Of a DNA stretch of 64,000 bases, positions 53,000-62,952 are shown piece after piece. The position numbers were made by a program, and so were the translations under genes. Positions within the stretch are counted from its first letter, which is position 1, and every line of letters begins with the position of its first letter. Below the pieces are notes generated by a model. It made no database searches and had not been told where the DNA came from. It worked only from the letters and a program-made list of their open reading frames with translations. The DNA is from a bacterium (GTDB taxonomy: Bacteria; Patescibacteriota; Saccharimonadia; Saccharimonadales; UBA4665). Location of the stretch: assembly GCA_021799575.1 (NCBI GenBank), contig JAJZAD010000006.1, forward strand, positions 1 to 64,000, in the 5' to 3' direction.

Positions 53000-55165
53000 T
53001 TAGAGCTTAGTGAGCGGCGCAAAACCTATATCTAACTTGCGCGTACCTTTTCCCTTAAAGTAAATGGTTGCAACGTCGCCATCCAGACCGAGTACGGTTC
53101 CGACCCCGAACAATTGATGCCGTACACTGTCTCCCTCACTTAAGTCCGGTATGTAACGCGGTTCGGCAACGGCGTTTGAGTTCAATGCGCCCTGTATCCG
53201 TCCGACCGGAGGTGACGACCAATCCGAAGTGACAACCGCATCGATTTCACTTAAAAACCGGCTGGGAGGGTTATGTGACACACTGCCAAATAGCATCCTC
53301 GAACTGGCTGCGCTGAGATACAGTTCCTGTTTGGCTCTGGTAATACCAACATATGCCAACCGTCTTTCTTCTTCCATTTGTCCGGAGTCGTAGATGGCTG
53401 CGGAGTGAGGGAAAACAGATTCTTCCATTCCGGTAATAAACACTACCGGGAACTCCAATCCCTTAGCCGCGTGCAGTGTCATCAAAGTCACACTGTCGCT
53501 GTTTAAATCCAGACTGTCGATGTCGCTGATTAGGCTTACCTCTTCTAAGAAATCTGCGAGACTTAAATCCTGATATCTATTGGCTGAACTTAGTAATTCC
53601 TTTACATTTTCCACCCTGGCTTCACCTTGAGGGGTACCATCATTCAAATAATCCAGATAGCCGATCCGATTAATCAAAGCTTCGATTAACTCCATCGGGC
53701 TAAGAACGGTTAGCTGTTTTTGAAAACTTAGTAAAATATCTGCCAGTTCGAGAAAAGAATTGACTGCTTTAGGAGTCAGTCCCGGACAGTCTTTGTTGGT
53801 AGCTAAAGCTTCGAGTAAAGGAAGCCGGTATCCGGATTGAAATTCAAAAAACCGGGCAAGGCTTTTGGAGCCGATACCGCGCGGAGGTATATTGACTATC
53901 CTTGTGAAACTGATCCTATCCTCGGGCTGGAAGATAAGTCGCAAATAAGCAATGACATCTTTAATTTCTTTGCGGTCATAGAACCTGACCCCGCCAACTA
54001 CTTTATAAGGCAAACCGAAACGGACAAAAGCTTCCTCTAGGGGTCGGCTTTGGGCATTGGTACGATATAGCAGCGCGAAATCGCGGTAATGGCGCCTGCC
54101 TTCAGCCACCATGGCATGGATTCGTAAAACAATTGCTTCGGCTTCGGCACGTTCATCTCTTACCTGCAAAACCTGTACCGGCAGCCCCTCACCTATGTCC
54201 GTCCATAATCTTTTATCGCTTCTTTCGCTGACTTTAGAAATAATTGCCTGGCCGGCTCTTAGGATATTACCGGTTGATCGATAATTTTGTTCCAGTTTGA
54301 TTACGTTACACTGCGGATAATCCCGTTCGAAGTTTAAGATGTTCCTAAAGTCCGAACCGCGGAAGGCGTAAACGTTTTGCCAGTCGTCCCCAACTACCGC
54401 TAAATTGTGATCCGCATTGGTAAGCAACTTGATCAATCGATATTGTCCGGTATTGGTATCCTGATATTCGTCTACCATAATGTATTTAAATTGTCCGTTT
54501 AGACGAGCGCGCACTTCTTTGTCGGTTTGCAACAGTTTAAGTGTTTCGTTAATCAAATCGTCAAAGTCCAGACCGCCGGCATTTCTCAGTTCTGACTGAT
54601 ATATAGGATACACTTTGGCAGCAGCCTGTGACGTGGGGTTATTAGCTAACCCGGCATATGTTTCAGGATCGATAAGCTCGTTCTTGGCTCCGGTAATAAG
54701 TGCGGCCAAAGTTCTGGGCGGAAATATCTTTTCATCCAGCGCAAGTTGCCTTATAGCTCTTTTGATCACCGCTACTTTATCCGATTCATCAAAAATAACA
54801 AAGGATTTGGGCAGACCGATACGATCGGCATCGTTTCTGAGCAAACGCACGCAAATCGAATGAAAGGTTCCCATGAACGGCATAAACGACCGGTTAAGCG
54901 GATTGGCGCCTATAAGCTGTGCTACCCGCATCCGCATTTCCTGGGCCGCTTTATTAGTAAAAGTCAGCGCCAGGATTTCGTTCGGTTTAGCCCTTTGGGT
55001 TAATAAAATATAGGCTATCCGATGTGTTAGCGTCTTGGTTTTTCCGCTACCGGCACCTGCTTGGATCAATAGAGGCCCTTCGGTAGTTAATACCGCCCTT
55101 CTTTGTTCATTATTCAGTCCCTCGACTAATTTTATTGTCGCCGGAGTTAAGTCCTGATCCATCAC
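53000..55165 (-). CDS. UvrD/PcrA-family ATP-dependent DNA helicase
   Basis: 721 aa; LIQAGAGSGKTKTLTHR, VDEYQDTNTGQYRLI, LMTLHAAKGLEFPVVFITGMEE, RRLAYVGITRAK. Confidence 0.96.
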   Translation of the reverse strand: MMDQDLTPATIKLVEGLNNEQRRAVLTTEGPLLIQAGAGSGKTKTLTHRIAYILLTQRAKPNEILALTFTNKAAQEMRMRVAQLIGANPLNRSFMPFMGTFHSICVRLLRNDADRIGLPKSFVIFDESDKVAVIKRAIRQLALDEKIFPPRTLAALITGAKNELIDPETYAGLANNPTSQAAAKVYPIYQSELRNAGGLDFDDLINETLKLLQTDKEVRARLNGQFKYIMVDEYQDTNTGQYRLIKLLTNADHNLAVVGDDWQNVYAFRGSDFRNILNFERDYPQCNVIKLEQNYRSTGNILRAGQAIISKVSERSDKRLWTDIGEGLPVQVLQVRDERAEAEAIVLRIHAMVAEGRRHYRDFALLYRTNAQSRPLEEAFVRFGLPYKVVGGVRFYDRKEIKDVIAYLRLIFQPEDRISFTRIVNIPPRGIGSKSLARFFEFQSGYRLPLLEALATNKDCPGLTPKAVNSFLELADILLSFQKQLTVLSPMELIEALINRIGYLDYLNDGTPQGEARVENVKELLSSANRYQDLSLADFLEEVSLISDIDSLDLNSDSVTLMTLHAAKGLEFPVVFITGMEESVFPHSAAIYDSGQMEEERRLAYVGITRAKQELYLSAASSRMLFGSVSHNPPSRFLSEIDAVVTSDWSSPPVGRIQGALNSNAVAEPRYIPDLSEGDSVRHQLFGVGTVLGLDGDVATIYFKGKGTRKLDIGFAPLTKL

Positions 55166-55183
55166 AATCTAATTGTAAAATGT

Positions 55184-55885
55184 TTAGGACTTTACGGTAA
55201 AGAAATGAGTATGCGGTAAATTGAGACTGTTATGGATTATCCCGGCATCCAATGCCACATCGAACCAAACAATAACCAGTAAAATAGCAACTATTATTCC
55301 TAAGGCAACTATTTTTTTGTTCCGCCTTTTTTCTTTCATATTTATCGGCAGAAAGAGTTTTTTGCTCATCACTAACTCGGCAATTTTAGCTACGTGAGTT
55401 GCTGCTTCGTCATCTTTGGCCTGCTGCTGCTTTGATTTTTCACCAGTAGAGTGTTCTTCCTCCGTAGAAGTATTTTCTTGATCCGGCTGTTTGCCGTCTG
55501 CTTTATCGGTTATGGAGCTGGACTCACTCGAATCCGTCTTTCGGCTAATTGGAGTCAGATCAGTTTCTGACTGGCTGGTTCCCGTCTGTGACTTGGGTAC
55601 TTCGGGCTTGCTCTCTTCTTGAGCACCTGATTGTTCTTTAACGGGTGTCGTTGGTTCGTCGTCCGGTTTTACCTCGCTTTGCTCCGGTGGCTCTAGTTTT
55701 AGCTCTCTATTCACTTTAACGGCCAGTTTGTCATCAATATCGTCATGGGTTTTTACCGCTTGATCCTCAACTATGGTCGGGTCGTGCATGATCGGGTTAT
55801 GGCTGATGATTATCGAACGTGACGTAGGTTCGGCTTTCGGCTTACGGGTTATGTCGAATATTTTCGGTTTCTTCGTTTGGGCCAT
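55184..55885 (-). CDS. hypothetical low-complexity protein with C-terminal TM
   Basis: 233 aa; acidic/Ser/Glu-rich N-terminal, TM KKIVALGIIVAILLVIVWFDVALDAG. Confidence 0.7.
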   Translation of the reverse strand: MAQTKKPKIFDITRKPKAEPTSRSIIISHNPIMHDPTIVEDQAVKTHDDIDDKLAVKVNRELKLEPPEQSEVKPDDEPTTPVKEQSGAQEESKPEVPKSQTGTSQSETDLTPISRKTDSSESSSITDKADGKQPDQENTSTEEEHSTGEKSKQQQAKDDEAATHVAKIAELVMSKKLFLPINMKEKRRNKKIVALGIIVAILLVIVWFDVALDAGIIHNSLNLPHTHFFTVKS

Positions 55886-55912
55886 ATCTATTCTTAAAAA
55901 GTTTTAGATTTA

Positions 55913-56689
55913 CTATTCATTCGACAGTCCTGACAAATGAACGCCGGTTATAATATCGCTGAATTCTTCAAAATTCAAACTAGCTCTGCCGACTAACAAC
56001 CCGTTGATTCCGGGAATTTCCATAATGCCTGCTACGTATTCAGGCTCATCGCTGCCTCCGTAAAGCACACGAATGGAAGATTCGGCCTTCTGACCGTACA
56101 GTTCCCGTACCTGGTACCTTATCCAGTCCACGGCTTTATCGATAGTGTCCGGTTTGGCCGGTTCATCGGCACCTATCGCCCATACCGGCTCGTATGCCAG
56201 GACCAGGTTCTCAATGTCTTCACTGGTAAGATCGCTTAAGGCCGTAACTATCTGATCGTGTAGAACCTGCTTGGTTTCGTTTTGGGTTCGCTCCTGTTTA
56301 GTTTCGCCAACACAAAGAATAGGGGTTATGCCGTTTCGAACACAGGCGGATAGCTTATCTCTGATTTCATCCAGGCTCTCGCCAAAATAACGTCTACGCT
56401 CCGAGTGCCCGATAATGGCATAATTAACCAGCTCACGCAATTGGCTGAAAGATATAGCCCCAGTGTATGCTCCTTCGTCCTTAAAATATCCATCCTGGGC
56501 GGCCAGCCGAAACTTGCGGTGATCGATTTCCATGCTAACCGGCTGCAAGCTCAGGTAACTCGGTGCCAGTACCACCTCCACGTTTCTATAAAGCGGCACC
56601 TTTTTATTCAGACGGTTTACCAGCACGCTGGTATCGTGAATGTTCAAATACATCTTCCAGTTAGCAACTACAAGTTGAGGTTTTTTCAT
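55913..56689 (-). CDS. tpiA: triosephosphate isomerase
   Basis: 258 aa; VVANWKMYLN, IIGHSERRRYFGE, VLAYEPVWAIGA, VLYGGSDEPE. Confidence 0.97.
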   Translation of the reverse strand: MKKPQLVVANWKMYLNIHDTSVLVNRLNKKVPLYRNVEVVLAPSYLSLQPVSMEIDHRKFRLAAQDGYFKDEGAYTGAISFSQLRELVNYAIIGHSERRRYFGESLDEIRDKLSACVRNGITPILCVGETKQERTQNETKQVLHDQIVTALSDLTSEDIENLVLAYEPVWAIGADEPAKPDTIDKAVDWIRYQVRELYGQKAESSIRVLYGGSDEPEYVAGIMEIPGINGLLVGRASLNFEEFSDIITGVHLSGLSNE

Positions 56690-56709
56690 AACGCTTATCC
56701 TATTGTACT

Positions 56710-57996
56710 CTACTTATCCTCCAAAGCTTCCACTCCCGGTAACTTGCGTCCGGCCATCAGTTCCAAACTCGCACCGCCTCCGGTAGAAACGTGATTAAAT
56801 TGCTCTACTAAGCCGCGGCTTTCAATGTAACCTACGGTATCTCCTCCGCCGATCAGACTAAACGGGCGATGCCCGAATAGACCGAGCAAAGCGTCGATTA
56901 CCAGTTCCGTACCATGGGCAAACGGACCGGTGGAGCCGAGCAGTGAAGCGGTTTCGGTAACCCCTAACGTACCGTTCCAGACGACGGTATTGGCTAGTTG
57001 CATACATCCGGCAATAAATGATCCGCTGAACGGTCCTATATCCAGGATCTTTTCATTCTTAGCGACATTAAGTGATGCCATAGGGGCATGCTTGGGATAG
57101 TTTTCGATCTCGGCAATCACATGCGCTCCCCAATCAACAATCCGGGTTTTGGCATTCGGTTCGGTGCTGTCCGCTACAACTCCGTCCCGGGGCAAAGCAA
57201 AAATAAATCTACGTTTAGATGCCTCTTCGTCGGCCAGTCGGACTATATCTCTAGCCAGGGGCAGATCATCCTTATCGATTAAGCTGCTGCCGATAGGCAC
57301 TCCTTGGGCCCCTACGAATGTGTTACCCATTGCGCCGCCGATAGCTACGATATCCGCCAGCTCAATGAAGCGTTTTATAAGATCGAGCTTGTCGGCAATC
57401 TTGGCTCCGCCGATAATTGCCATTAGCGGACGATTGGGTTCGGCCATGACGGTTGTGATTGTATCCACTTCGTTTTTTAACAGCAGGCCTGCGACGCTGG
57501 GTAAATACTTGGTAACGGCATCTGTCGAAGCATGAGCTCTATGCACTACCCCAAAGCCATCCTGGACGAAAAGTTCAGCCGGTTTAGCTAAAGCTTTAGC
57601 AAAGTCCGCAGAATCCTGTTCTTCTTCAGGGTGGAAACGGAGATTTTCGCACAATACAACCTCCTTGGTACCACTTTTGGATAAAGCCTGCTCAACCGGC
57701 TTGCCCACGCAATCTTTTGCAAAGTGGACTTTGACCCCCAGCAATTTTTGTAAAACCTCTACCGTAGGTCTTAGCGAATACTTCAGGTCAACTTTACCGT
57801 CCGGCCTGCCGAGATGTGAAATCAGAATAATTTTAGCGGCTTCATGATCCATTAAGTAGTTAAGTGTCGGAAGAGCTTGCTGGATACGGTAAGTATCCAT
57901 GACTTTATTGTCTTTTAGCGGTACGTTAAAATCCACTCTTACCAGTACGGTTTTGCCCTTAATATCTACATCTTCGATGGTTTTTTTACTAAACAT
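56710..57996 (-). CDS. pgk: phosphoglycerate kinase
   Basis: 428 aa; VLVRVDFNVPLKD, LISHLGRPDG, LIGGGDTVGYIE. Confidence 0.97.
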   Translation of the reverse strand: MFSKKTIEDVDIKGKTVLVRVDFNVPLKDNKVMDTYRIQQALPTLNYLMDHEAAKIILISHLGRPDGKVDLKYSLRPTVEVLQKLLGVKVHFAKDCVGKPVEQALSKSGTKEVVLCENLRFHPEEEQDSADFAKALAKPAELFVQDGFGVVHRAHASTDAVTKYLPSVAGLLLKNEVDTITTVMAEPNRPLMAIIGGAKIADKLDLIKRFIELADIVAIGGAMGNTFVGAQGVPIGSSLIDKDDLPLARDIVRLADEEASKRRFIFALPRDGVVADSTEPNAKTRIVDWGAHVIAEIENYPKHAPMASLNVAKNEKILDIGPFSGSFIAGCMQLANTVVWNGTLGVTETASLLGSTGPFAHGTELVIDALLGLFGHRPFSLIGGGDTVGYIESRGLVEQFNHVSTGGGASLELMAGRKLPGVEALEDK

Positions 57997-59432
57997 TAGT
58001 CTAACATCCTTACTTTTATGGTGTCGGTCGTACCCACTACTCCAGGGTGTTTTCCTGATACGGTTACGATAATATCTCCCTTATTAAAAATATGTTGTTT
58101 GTTCAACAGGTCGGTCAATTTAATGGCCGCATTGGCACTCACCGGCCGGACAAACGATTCGACCCCGAATACGATTGCTAATTGACGGGCGGTTAATAAT
58201 AAATCCGTGACGGCAAGAATAGGTATATTGATTCTCCTAGAGGAGATGCTGATTGCGGTAGCCCCGGTTTTAGTCTCAGCTATGATCGCTTCAGCTTTGA
58301 TGGTTTGCGCCAGCTTGATAATCGCCTCGGAAATTGCCGCTTGCATGCTATGATCTTCATCGTTTTTAAATGTGACCGACAATGGTGAATTGTTTTCGGT
58401 ATATTCAATAATGCGCCTCATGGTTTTAACCGCTTCAATCGGATAACTGCCACAAGCAGTCTCATCACTGAGCATCAAACAGTCGGCACCTACCAACACG
58501 GCCGTAGCAACATCATTAACCTCGGCTCTTGAAGGCTCTAGCTCTTCTGTCATACTGATCAACATTTGCGTGGCCACGATCGTGGGAGTAGCATATCGTC
58601 TACCCAACCCGATTATTTTTCGCTGGATAATCGGTACGCTCTCCGCAACCGTTTCCACGGCTAAATCACCCCTAGCAATCATGACTACGTCGGATTCTTT
58701 GATAATCTCTTCCAGGTTATCCATGGCAGCTCTGGTTTCTAGTTTAGCGATAATTTTAGCCTTGTAATTCATCGTGCTTAGAAGCAATCTTAAGGCTTTT
58801 ACGTCCTCGGGCGACTGGACGAAGCTGAGCGCAACGTAATCAATACCCTGATTGGCACCCCATACTAAGTCGGCCCTGTCCTTAGCGGTTATTACGTCAC
58901 CGCCAAAATCCGTATCGGGTACGTTAATACCTTTACGTTTAATTACGGTGCCGCTGTTTAGTGCTTCGACATAGACCACACCGTCCTTTATCGCACTGAC
59001 TTCCGTGCGTATGCGTCCGTCAAACAACAATACCCGCTCCCCTCTTTTAACCTTGGTGCTTAGATCATACTGGGTAGGAATATGACCGCTGGAACCATAA
59101 TCCGTATTAAGTTCAAGCGCTAAAGTCTGACCTCTTCTAACTTCTATCACTCCCTCAAAATCGCCTAATCGGATCTTTGGGCCCTGCAAATCTTGCACAA
59201 TAGCCACTTGACAACCCAGCGCGTCAGCCGCTTTACGTACCCAACGAATTTGCCGCTCCTTTTCGGCAAATGTTCCATGAGAAAAATTAAGCCTGATACC
59301 GTTCGCACCGGCTTTAATCAAATCGTAAACCGATTCGTAGCTATCCGTAGCGGGTCCGATAGTTGCAAGTATCTTGGTCCCTCTGTGATTGCTTATTGTC
59401 TGCTTTAATTTCGTTTGTTTGTTGCCCACCAT
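57996..59432 (-). CDS. pyk: pyruvate kinase
   Basis: 478 aa; ILATIGPATDS, GIRLNFSHGT, VMIARGDLAVE, MLSDETACGSYP. Confidence 0.97.
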   Translation of the reverse strand: MVGNKQTKLKQTISNHRGTKILATIGPATDSYESVYDLIKAGANGIRLNFSHGTFAEKERQIRWVRKAADALGCQVAIVQDLQGPKIRLGDFEGVIEVRRGQTLALELNTDYGSSGHIPTQYDLSTKVKRGERVLLFDGRIRTEVSAIKDGVVYVEALNSGTVIKRKGINVPDTDFGGDVITAKDRADLVWGANQGIDYVALSFVQSPEDVKALRLLLSTMNYKAKIIAKLETRAAMDNLEEIIKESDVVMIARGDLAVETVAESVPIIQRKIIGLGRRYATPTIVATQMLISMTEELEPSRAEVNDVATAVLVGADCLMLSDETACGSYPIEAVKTMRRIIEYTENNSPLSVTFKNDEDHSMQAAISEAIIKLAQTIKAEAIIAETKTGATAISISSRRINIPILAVTDLLLTARQLAIVFGVESFVRPVSANAAIKLTDLLNKQHIFNKGDIIVTVSGKHPGVVGTTDTIKVRMLD

Positions 59433-59641
59433 TTATGCTTTTAGTATATGGATAGATGGATAAAAATTAAAGCTTTAACCTCTAGGAGCAGATCAGCAAT
59501 TCCGGAATAGGGATCGGTCAAGGGTGCTGTTTTAAAGCAAGTAACAAGCATGCAACCCGGTATGGAGGTTTAAAAACTGATTTCATCAATAAGATCATGC
59601 TCAAAATATATGCACGTTTCGAACTGGTTAAGGATTAATTC

Positions 59642-60151
59642 CTAAGTTGACGGCTGTTGTCCGGCGTTTAGCACTACGGGATTATGGATAAAGTTGTACC
59701 TAGCTGCTGCCGATTCGGGCAGAGTCCGTTGATCCACCTCGTCCCAGCCTACACGGTTCATTTCAGAAATTGTCCATGCGCCGGTTACGGGATTGACACT
59801 TTCAACAAAGGCGACATGTCCGAGTCCGCCAAGAGCCGATGAATCTTGCGCGATCGCCCCGAAACTGGGTGTATGATCGACAAGGTATCCGTCAGCTTCA
59901 GCTCTCACTGCCCAAGTGATAGCATTACCCCACGTATTCGGAATTGGCTCCCCTATTTGCAGCCGACGCAGTGCCGCCCAGTAAGTACATTGTCCGTAAT
60001 CGTATCTATCTGAAGCGGACTGGGGAGCAGTAAAAAGACTAACGGCTGCTTGTGCTAATGCGCCGATATTGGTCAAACTGACCAGAGCGATGACCGGTAA
60101 GCTTAAAATTAGACTCACTCCAAGTAGGGCAATAAGCGTAATTCTTTTCAC
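59642..60151 (-). CDS. secreted CHAP-domain peptidoglycan hydrolase (T4SS-operon associated)
   Basis: 169 aa, GTG start in GTGA overlap with VirB4 stop; signal-peptide-like N-terminus; YDYGQCTYWAALRR...GHVAFVESV CHAP motifs. Confidence 0.88.
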   Translation of the reverse strand: MKRITLIALLGVSLILSLPVIALVSLTNIGALAQAAVSLFTAPQSASDRYDYGQCTYWAALRRLQIGEPIPNTWGNAITWAVRAEADGYLVDHTPSFGAIAQDSSALGGLGHVAFVESVNPVTGAWTISEMNRVGWDEVDQRTLPESAAARYNFIHNPVVLNAGQQPST

Positions 60152-61860
60152 GCGTATAGTTCTTTCGGATCGGTGGTAATTAGCGGGTGTTCAGTTTCCG
60201 AGGCCACAAAACTCAATGCTACGTGGTTCAGGTCGGCTATGATAAGACCGTCGCCACGCTCCGAAGAAAGCAAATAGCTCTGCTCGTACTCGCTCAATTT
60301 AAAAGCTTCGGCAACGTTGGCAATGGACGTGCTGTCCTGGCGCATCAAGATCCGAAGCGCGCTTTGGCTGGCGATGGTTTTGCCGTGTTCGTTAGTTAAA
60401 AAATCATTTGCCTGTTGGGAAATCATCGAAACGCCTAAATAATATTTACGGGCACGACGGGTTAGCGAGGAAATGAAGCGCGCACTTTGTTCGTGTTGCA
60501 GAAGCAGCCATCCTTCATCGATCACCAAAAGCCGTTTTTTGGGTTCGTTTTTAACTTTCGACCAAACGTAGTTTGCAATAATCACCATCATGATTTGACG
60601 AATACTTTCAGGCAGGTTTTTAATGTCGAAAATTACTAAGCGGTTGTTTAAGTCTATGTCCGTTTGGTGGTTAAAAACCTGACTGAGTGATCCGTTAACG
60701 TATTTATCAAGCCTCTCGGCAAGTCTAAGTTCGCCCAGATCTATCAGTCGCTGGTAAAAATCCTGCAAAGTAGGGGTATCGTCCTTTTTTGTGATAGATC
60801 TTAGTGTTGCCAATATGGACTTGTCGATAACGGCTGCTTCACGCGCATTAAGTCCTCCGAGCATTAAAGAAACGATCTCGGTAAGATCTTGAATTTGATC
60901 CGTTGACTTAGTCTGCAAAGCCGTATTGAATCCTAAATCAAACGGATTAATATGTTGTTTGGAGTCCGTAGACAGCTCAATGAGGGTTCCGTTTACCGAC
61001 TCGGCGAGTTTTACATATTCACGTTCGGGGTCGATTACGATTACGTCTGTTCCAAGCATTAGCTGCCTTAGGATTTCGACTTTACTGGCATAACTCTTGC
61101 CGCTGCCCGATTGAGCAAAGGTAATCGAATTGGCATTGTTCAGGCTAAACCGATCAAGCATCACCAGTGAATTATTGCTCTTGTTGACGCCGTACAGAAT
61201 ACCGCTTTCTTGTACTAGTTCAGATGAAATAAAAGGAAAGCTAAGAGCCGCGGAGCTGCTGTCTAGATTACGTTTTTGGCGTAACCGGTCTTCACCGCGC
61301 GGTAAAACCGACTGTAAAGCTTCAAGTTGTTGGTAACGGGCACATTTTATAAAGAAAAGGTGTGATGTCAGTGCGGTTTCCACCAGCTTGGTCACTCTAT
61401 TTAAGTCCGGCAGGGAATCGGCGCGTAAACAGACGCAAATCGACACTTGAAACAATCTCTCCTGTCCTCTCTGGATTTTATTTCTAAGCTCCAAGGCCGA
61501 TTCAAGAGGATCGGTAATATCCGAGCTGATAACGCGTCCGGATTTTATCATGGCGCGTTTAGTCGATTCCAACTCGGTAATTTTGCGTTGCAATTTGGGT
61601 AGAGCAATAATAGAATCAACATCCTCAATATGGAAAGATATATCGGCATTACGGTTAAAGTTAATCAAGCTGCTCAACCAACCGCAGTAGGCAACATAAG
61701 GGTAGCCTGAAACATATAGCACGCGCATATATTGCCCGTCTATCAGCAAATAATCGGGTTGTTCTTCAAGTCCTGAATAACCGATAAGGTCGAATTGATC
61801 TTGTTCTCCCAAGCAAATCTGGTGCGACTCATTGGGACGTTTAGGAAACCTTATTTTCAT
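60148..61860 (-). CDS. VirB4-like type IV secretion ATPase
   Basis: 570 aa; Walker A FAQSGSGKSYASKVE, Walker B KRLLVIDEGWLLL, CagE/TrbE/VirB N-terminal region. Confidence 0.92.
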   Translation of the reverse strand: MKIRFPKRPNESHQICLGEQDQFDLIGYSGLEEQPDYLLIDGQYMRVLYVSGYPYVAYCGWLSSLINFNRNADISFHIEDVDSIIALPKLQRKITELESTKRAMIKSGRVISSDITDPLESALELRNKIQRGQERLFQVSICVCLRADSLPDLNRVTKLVETALTSHLFFIKCARYQQLEALQSVLPRGEDRLRQKRNLDSSSAALSFPFISSELVQESGILYGVNKSNNSLVMLDRFSLNNANSITFAQSGSGKSYASKVEILRQLMLGTDVIVIDPEREYVKLAESVNGTLIELSTDSKQHINPFDLGFNTALQTKSTDQIQDLTEIVSLMLGGLNAREAAVIDKSILATLRSITKKDDTPTLQDFYQRLIDLGELRLAERLDKYVNGSLSQVFNHQTDIDLNNRLVIFDIKNLPESIRQIMMVIIANYVWSKVKNEPKKRLLVIDEGWLLLQHEQSARFISSLTRRARKYYLGVSMISQQANDFLTNEHGKTIASQSALRILMRQDSTSIANVAEAFKLSEYEQSYLLSSERGDGLIIADLNHVALSFVASETEHPLITTDPKELYA

Positions 61861-62480
61861 TTGCCTGCCCCTATAAAAACGGTGTGCATCTTATTAAGTA
61901 TTACTTCGTTAATCGGCTGGGTTTTGGCCTGGACGGGGTTGTAAAAACTATAGAACAAATTTAGAAGTTCGACTCCGCTTAACAATCTGGCGTGCATACC
62001 CATTCTCTGAAGTCCTTTGGTAACAATTTCGATCCTCAGGGCTAACTGTTCGCGAGCCGTTTCAAAATCGTGTTTAGATACGATGTCGATGGGTACAACC
62101 AGATAGAAGTTACGGCTCAAAATCCTGTTGACACTAACCAACGAGCGGATAAATTCACAGTAACCTCGAGCCTGCCTTTTATAGATTTCCGACTTTTCCA
62201 GTCTGGTAGTCGATTCGATATTGTTAAGATAGTCATCCAAATCCACCTCGCGTATTCGCACGATAATCTGTAGGGGACAGCCTAAGCCGTTAAGAAAGCT
62301 TTGGTAGGTCTCAATCAACGCATCTTGTTCCGCTTCGCTTTTAAGCTCAAAATTTACCGAAGAGGTTTCAATAACGCTTCGGTAATGACCGGTTTTTAAG
62401 ACCAAAGTCTCGTTTATGACGCTGTTAATATCTATCTGTTCTTTAGCCGAACCCCGTTTACTTGACCTCAATAATTGCAC
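61857..62480 (-). CDS. hypothetical T4SS-associated protein
   Basis: 207 aa; GTG start, ATGA overlap with virB4-like gene. Confidence 0.75.
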   Translation of the reverse strand: MQLLRSSKRGSAKEQIDINSVINETLVLKTGHYRSVIETSSVNFELKSEAEQDALIETYQSFLNGLGCPLQIIVRIREVDLDDYLNNIESTTRLEKSEIYKRQARGYCEFIRSLVSVNRILSRNFYLVVPIDIVSKHDFETAREQLALRIEIVTKGLQRMGMHARLLSGVELLNLFYSFYNPVQAKTQPINEVILNKMHTVFIGAGK

Positions 62481-62952
62481 TGAAGAGTCCTTTCTTTCCC
62501 CTGATAAACTTAATTTGCTTGCCGCTTAAAAAGTCATTGATCTCAATATTCTGCTGGGGCAATAACTGATGCGTTCGAAGCGTCTTAACCGCCGTATCGG
62601 TATTTGGCTTAGGAGTTGTAACGATGGTTTTTTCAACCAAGCAAGTACATTTACCACTCCTCTGGCTTAAAAGATAAACCCTCGGTCTTATTTGATACGC
62701 CAAAAGCACCGCCAGCCATTTAAGTACCAATTGGCCCCGAATTCGGATAGCCAGCGTCGCCTCGGGTAAGCTAAGCAGTATTAAAACAACTAGTTTATAC
62801 GGTTTTAGATGCATGACCGGAGGCAGGCCGGCAAATACAAAAACGGCCATAAAGACAGGAACGATTAGTAGGATGATCTGGGTCAAGGAAAGATTGGCAA
62901 CGATTAAGTCTTCGATTGAAGTAACCTGCGCCGGGACAATTGCGGTTTTCAT
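62458..62952 (-). CDS. PrgI-family-like membrane protein
   Basis: 164 aa; two adjacent TM segments near N-terminus, soluble C-terminal; position upstream of VirB4. Confidence 0.7.
   Translation of the reverse strand: MKTAIVPAQVTSIEDLIVANLSLTQIILLIVPVFMAVFVFAGLPPVMHLKPYKLVVLILLSLPEATLAIRIRGQLVLKWLAVLLAYQIRPRVYLLSQRSGKCTCLVEKTIVTTPKPNTDTAVKTLRTHQLLPQQNIEINDFLSGKQIKFIRGKKGLFSAIIEVK

Noticed and set aside
61857-62480. Split VirB4 (N-terminal half)
   Set aside because: The neighbouring VirB4-like ORF already contains its N-terminal region, so a gene split is not supported by what I can see.
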